This document shows, in pieces, positions 6,081 through 7,018 of a DNA stretch of 7,018 nucleotides. Both the position numbers and the translations under genes were made by a program. Position 1 is the stretch's first letter, and each line of letters begins with the position of its first letter. The notes beneath the pieces were generated by a model. It saw only the letters and a list, made by a program, of their open reading frames with translations. It was not told the origin of the DNA and did not search any database. Origin of the DNA: an uncultured Lachnospiraceae bacterium (GTDB lineage Bacteria > Bacillota_A > Clostridia > Lachnospirales > Lachnospiraceae); assembly GCA_902783205.1 (NCBI GenBank), contig CACZQE010000112.1, positions 1 through 7,018 on the forward strand. Reading direction: 5' to 3'.

Positions 6081-6230
6081 CTATATCCCAAGCCCTATGC
6101 ACTCAAAACAAATGTTGACTGCCTTGTTCAGTACAATGCCGGCCTCTCCTCTAAAGCCCCCGTAAACAATCATGGCAGCCGCTGCAAGAATTACAGCAAT
6201 CCGTACTAACATAATCCTCTTCTGAATCAT
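6081..6230 (-). CDS. CD1871A-type CXXC mini-protein, membrane anchored
   Basis: A short gene of 49 codons plus TAG. The product has a basic N-terminus (MIQKRIMLVR), one hydrophobic helix at about 8-23, a FRGEAG turn (26-31) and a C-terminal CFEC pair (C41, C44) in NICFECIGLG. This matches my memory of the CD1871A family CXXC motif protein, named from Clostridioides difficile, which occurs between a TlpA-like thioredoxin and a NapH-like 4Fe-4S protein, exactly the position here. The CXXC lies close to the C-terminus, after the helix, and could exchange electrons with the neighbouring redox partners; function is not established. ATG at 6230-6228 overlaps the preceding TGA as ATGA, with GGTGGAG eight bases upstream. 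A later ATG (6212-6210) would cut into the membrane helix. Confidence 0.85.
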   Translation of the reverse strand: MIQKRIMLVRIAVILAAAAMIVYGGFRGEAGIVLNKAVNICFECIGLGI

Positions 6231-6793
6231 TTCAGATTCTCCACCGTATCTTTATAAGCCTGCACATCTGCTCCGATCACTTCATCGCACAGACAATTTC
6301 CTTCAGAGTCCACAAAGAAAGTCGTAGGAACTCCGACCAGATTTTCCATTACAGAATCAAACTGATCACCGGCTATGATGTTGGTGTATTCCACTCCGGT
6401 CTGTTCCACCAGTCTTTTCGCCGTCTCATACTCCGGGGCATTCGTATCAGCCACATCGACAACGATACCTATGATCTGAACCCCTTCCGGCAGGTTTTTG
6501 TCCCACTCTGCCAGTTCCGGCATCTCATTGATACACGGTCCGCAAAATGTTCCCCAGAAATTAATAACCGTGATATCCGCTTCGGCAAATATCGACTCAT
6601 CCACCTCATTTCCGTTAAGGTCAACCGATTTGAACCCGGGCATCCGGGCTGCCTCAGTTACAGGCATCTCATCCGTCCCTTCCTCCGTGGCAGTCTCCAC
6701 CTTCTGCTCTCCGCCACCACTGCAGGCAGTCAGCATAAAAAGCATGATTAACAGCAGGCAAAAAGCGCTTGCTTTCAACAGTTTGCCTGTCAT
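6227..6793 (-). CDS. TlpA-like thioredoxin-fold lipoprotein
   Basis: A protein of 188 residues exported and lipid-anchored on the outer face of the cytoplasmic membrane. The N-terminus is a lipoprotein signal: basic MTGKLLK, a hydrophobic core, and lipobox LTAC with C24 as the lipidated residue, followed by a flexible SGGGEQ linker rich in Glu and Thr. The thioredoxin domain starts near 50 (PGFKSVDLNGNEV). The active site is WGTFCGPC with C84 and C87, and the cis-proline loop is VGVPTT with P156. This is the AhpC/TSA-TlpA-ResA type thiol-disulfide oxidoreductase layout. An unusual CLC pair lies at 167-169. It is the first gene of the unit, preceded by AGGAGG six bases before ATG, and its stop overlaps the next start as ATGA. 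It probably receives electrons from, or donates to, the membrane proteins encoded next; the substrate is unknown. Confidence 0.9.
   Translation of the reverse strand: MTGKLLKASAFCLLLIMLFMLTACSGGGEQKVETATEEGTDEMPVTEAARMPGFKSVDLNGNEVDESIFAEADITVINFWGTFCGPCINEMPELAEWDKNLPEGVQIIGIVVDVADTNAPEYETAKRLVEQTGVEYTNIIAGDQFDSVMENLVGVPTTFFVDSEGNCLCDEVIGADVQAYKDTVENLK
6239..6245 (-). promoter_or_regulatory. Ribosome binding site of the CXXC mini-gene
   Basis: GGTGGAG on the minus strand, eight bases before the ATG at 6230-6228 and inside the last codons of the thioredoxin-like gene. It supports real, coupled translation of this very short gene. Confidence 0.6.
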
Positions 6794-6837
6794 ATGTACC
6801 CTCCTCTCTCCCTCATATTTGTTTTCTATTGTTCTTT

Positions 6838-6866
6838 ATTATATCGTATCCCACTTCTTATTTCAT
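6838..6866 (-). promoter_or_regulatory. Probable promoter of the redox operon
   Basis: On the minus strand a perfect TATAAT (-10) lies at 6843-6838 in an AT-rich stretch between the upstream terminator and the thioredoxin-like gene. The -35 position at 17-base spacing (6866-6861, ATGAAA) matches TTGACA poorly, so an activator may help or the site may be weak. The 5' leader would be about 35-40 bases and carries AGGAGG before the first ATG. No clear operator repeat is seen. Confidence 0.45.
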
Positions 6867-6901
6867 CATAAAAAGAAAACCCACATAAAGATAAAATCGG
6901 C

Positions 6902-6937
6902 AAAAAAAACGGAGAGCAGCTTTTTCAGCCACTCTCC
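6902..6937 (-). terminator. Rho-independent terminator of the upstream gene
   Basis: Read on the minus strand, GGAGAG and CTCTCC (6937-6911 overall) form a stem extended by two G-T wobble pairs and GCT/AGC around a GAAAA loop, 11 pairs in total. One base further on comes a run of eight T (6909-6902). It starts 16 bases after the stop codon of the partial gene at the right edge and separates that gene from the redox operon. In the other direction there is no comparable T-run, so it works for minus-strand transcripts only. Confidence 0.88.
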
Positions 6938-6953
6938 TCATTCTTTATTATCT

Positions 6954-7018
6954 TTACTGATCTGCTTTCACAAATGTAAGATCTTCACCGTCAGTATGAG
7001 CCAGGTCATGCAGGTAGA
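6954..7018 (-). CDS. C-terminal end of an unidentified gene
   Basis: An open frame enters from the right edge and ends with TAA at 6956-6954, giving the last 20 residues of a protein that finishes DLTFVKADQ. It is rich in acidic residues and His, with no recognisable motif. That it is a real gene end is supported by the strong terminator a few bases downstream on the same strand. I cannot assign a function from so short a piece. Confidence 0.6.
   Translation of the reverse strand, partial: YLHDLAHTDGEDLTFVKADQ

Noticed and set aside
6076..6102. GTG start at 6102 for the NapH-like protein
   Set aside because: It would overlap the CXXC mini-gene by 22 bases, has no good binding site, and adds nine residues unlike a NapH N-terminus. 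The ATG at 6075 gives a natural basic start before the first hydrophobic segment.
6227..6793. Thioredoxin-like lipoprotein as a CRISPR accessory protein
   Set aside because: It is exported, starts its own unit and belongs with the CXXC and NapH-like genes. Nothing ties it to RNA-guided defence except operon proximity.
1..7018. CRISPR array
   Set aside because: I saw no series of identical 25-40 base repeats with regular spacers. Nearly the whole window is coding.

Overview
The window looks like a piece of a Clostridia chromosome, probably Lachnospiraceae or a close relative. Three things point there: strong AGGAGG-type ribosome binding sites, tightly packed and overlapping genes, and a redox cluster (TlpA-like lipoprotein, tiny CXXC protein, NapH-like 4Fe-4S membrane protein) of a kind I know mainly from anaerobic Firmicutes. 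This assignment rests on recalled family patterns, not on a search. Every supported gene reads on the minus strand, so transcription runs from high to low coordinates.

Layout in the direction of transcription: the last 20 codons of an unidentified gene (7018-6954) end at a strong intrinsic terminator (6937-6902). A probable promoter (-10 TATAAT at 6843-6838) then starts a new unit. This unit opens with a thioredoxin-fold lipoprotein (6793-6227), a 49-residue CXXC membrane protein of the CD1871A type (6230-6081) and a polytopic 4Fe-4S protein of the NapH type (6075-5236). Next come a membrane-anchored hypothetical protein (5232-4765) and an internally shortened flavin-reductase-like protein (4722-4258).

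Only 24 bases further on, with no visible terminator, a CRISPR-Cas effector module begins. It holds a small accessory protein with an apparent alpha/beta fold (4233-3838), a Cas10 without an HD nuclease domain (3845-2256), a multi-domain RAMP protein of the Csx10 type (2262-475), a Csx19-like protein (494-93) and the first 23 codons of another gene (69-1), probably a further effector subunit. Adjacent genes in the module overlap by 7 to 20 bases, except for the 23-base gap before the last. HD-less Cas10, Csx10 and Csx19 together are the known hallmark of subtype III-D.

How the parts should work together: in type III systems the RAMP proteins form a crRNA-guided complex with Cas10. On target RNA recognition, the Cas10 Palm domain makes cyclic oligoadenylates. 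Here DNA cleavage by Cas10 is not expected, because no HD domain is present, so defence would depend on signalling or on Cas7-mediated RNA cleavage. No cOA-activated effector nuclease, CRISPR array, cas1, cas2 or cas6 lies in the window. The small accessory gene in front of cas10 is the most open question and could act in cOA binding or turnover. The upstream redox genes probably form a separate membrane electron-transfer function that simply abuts, or reads through into, the CRISPR module.
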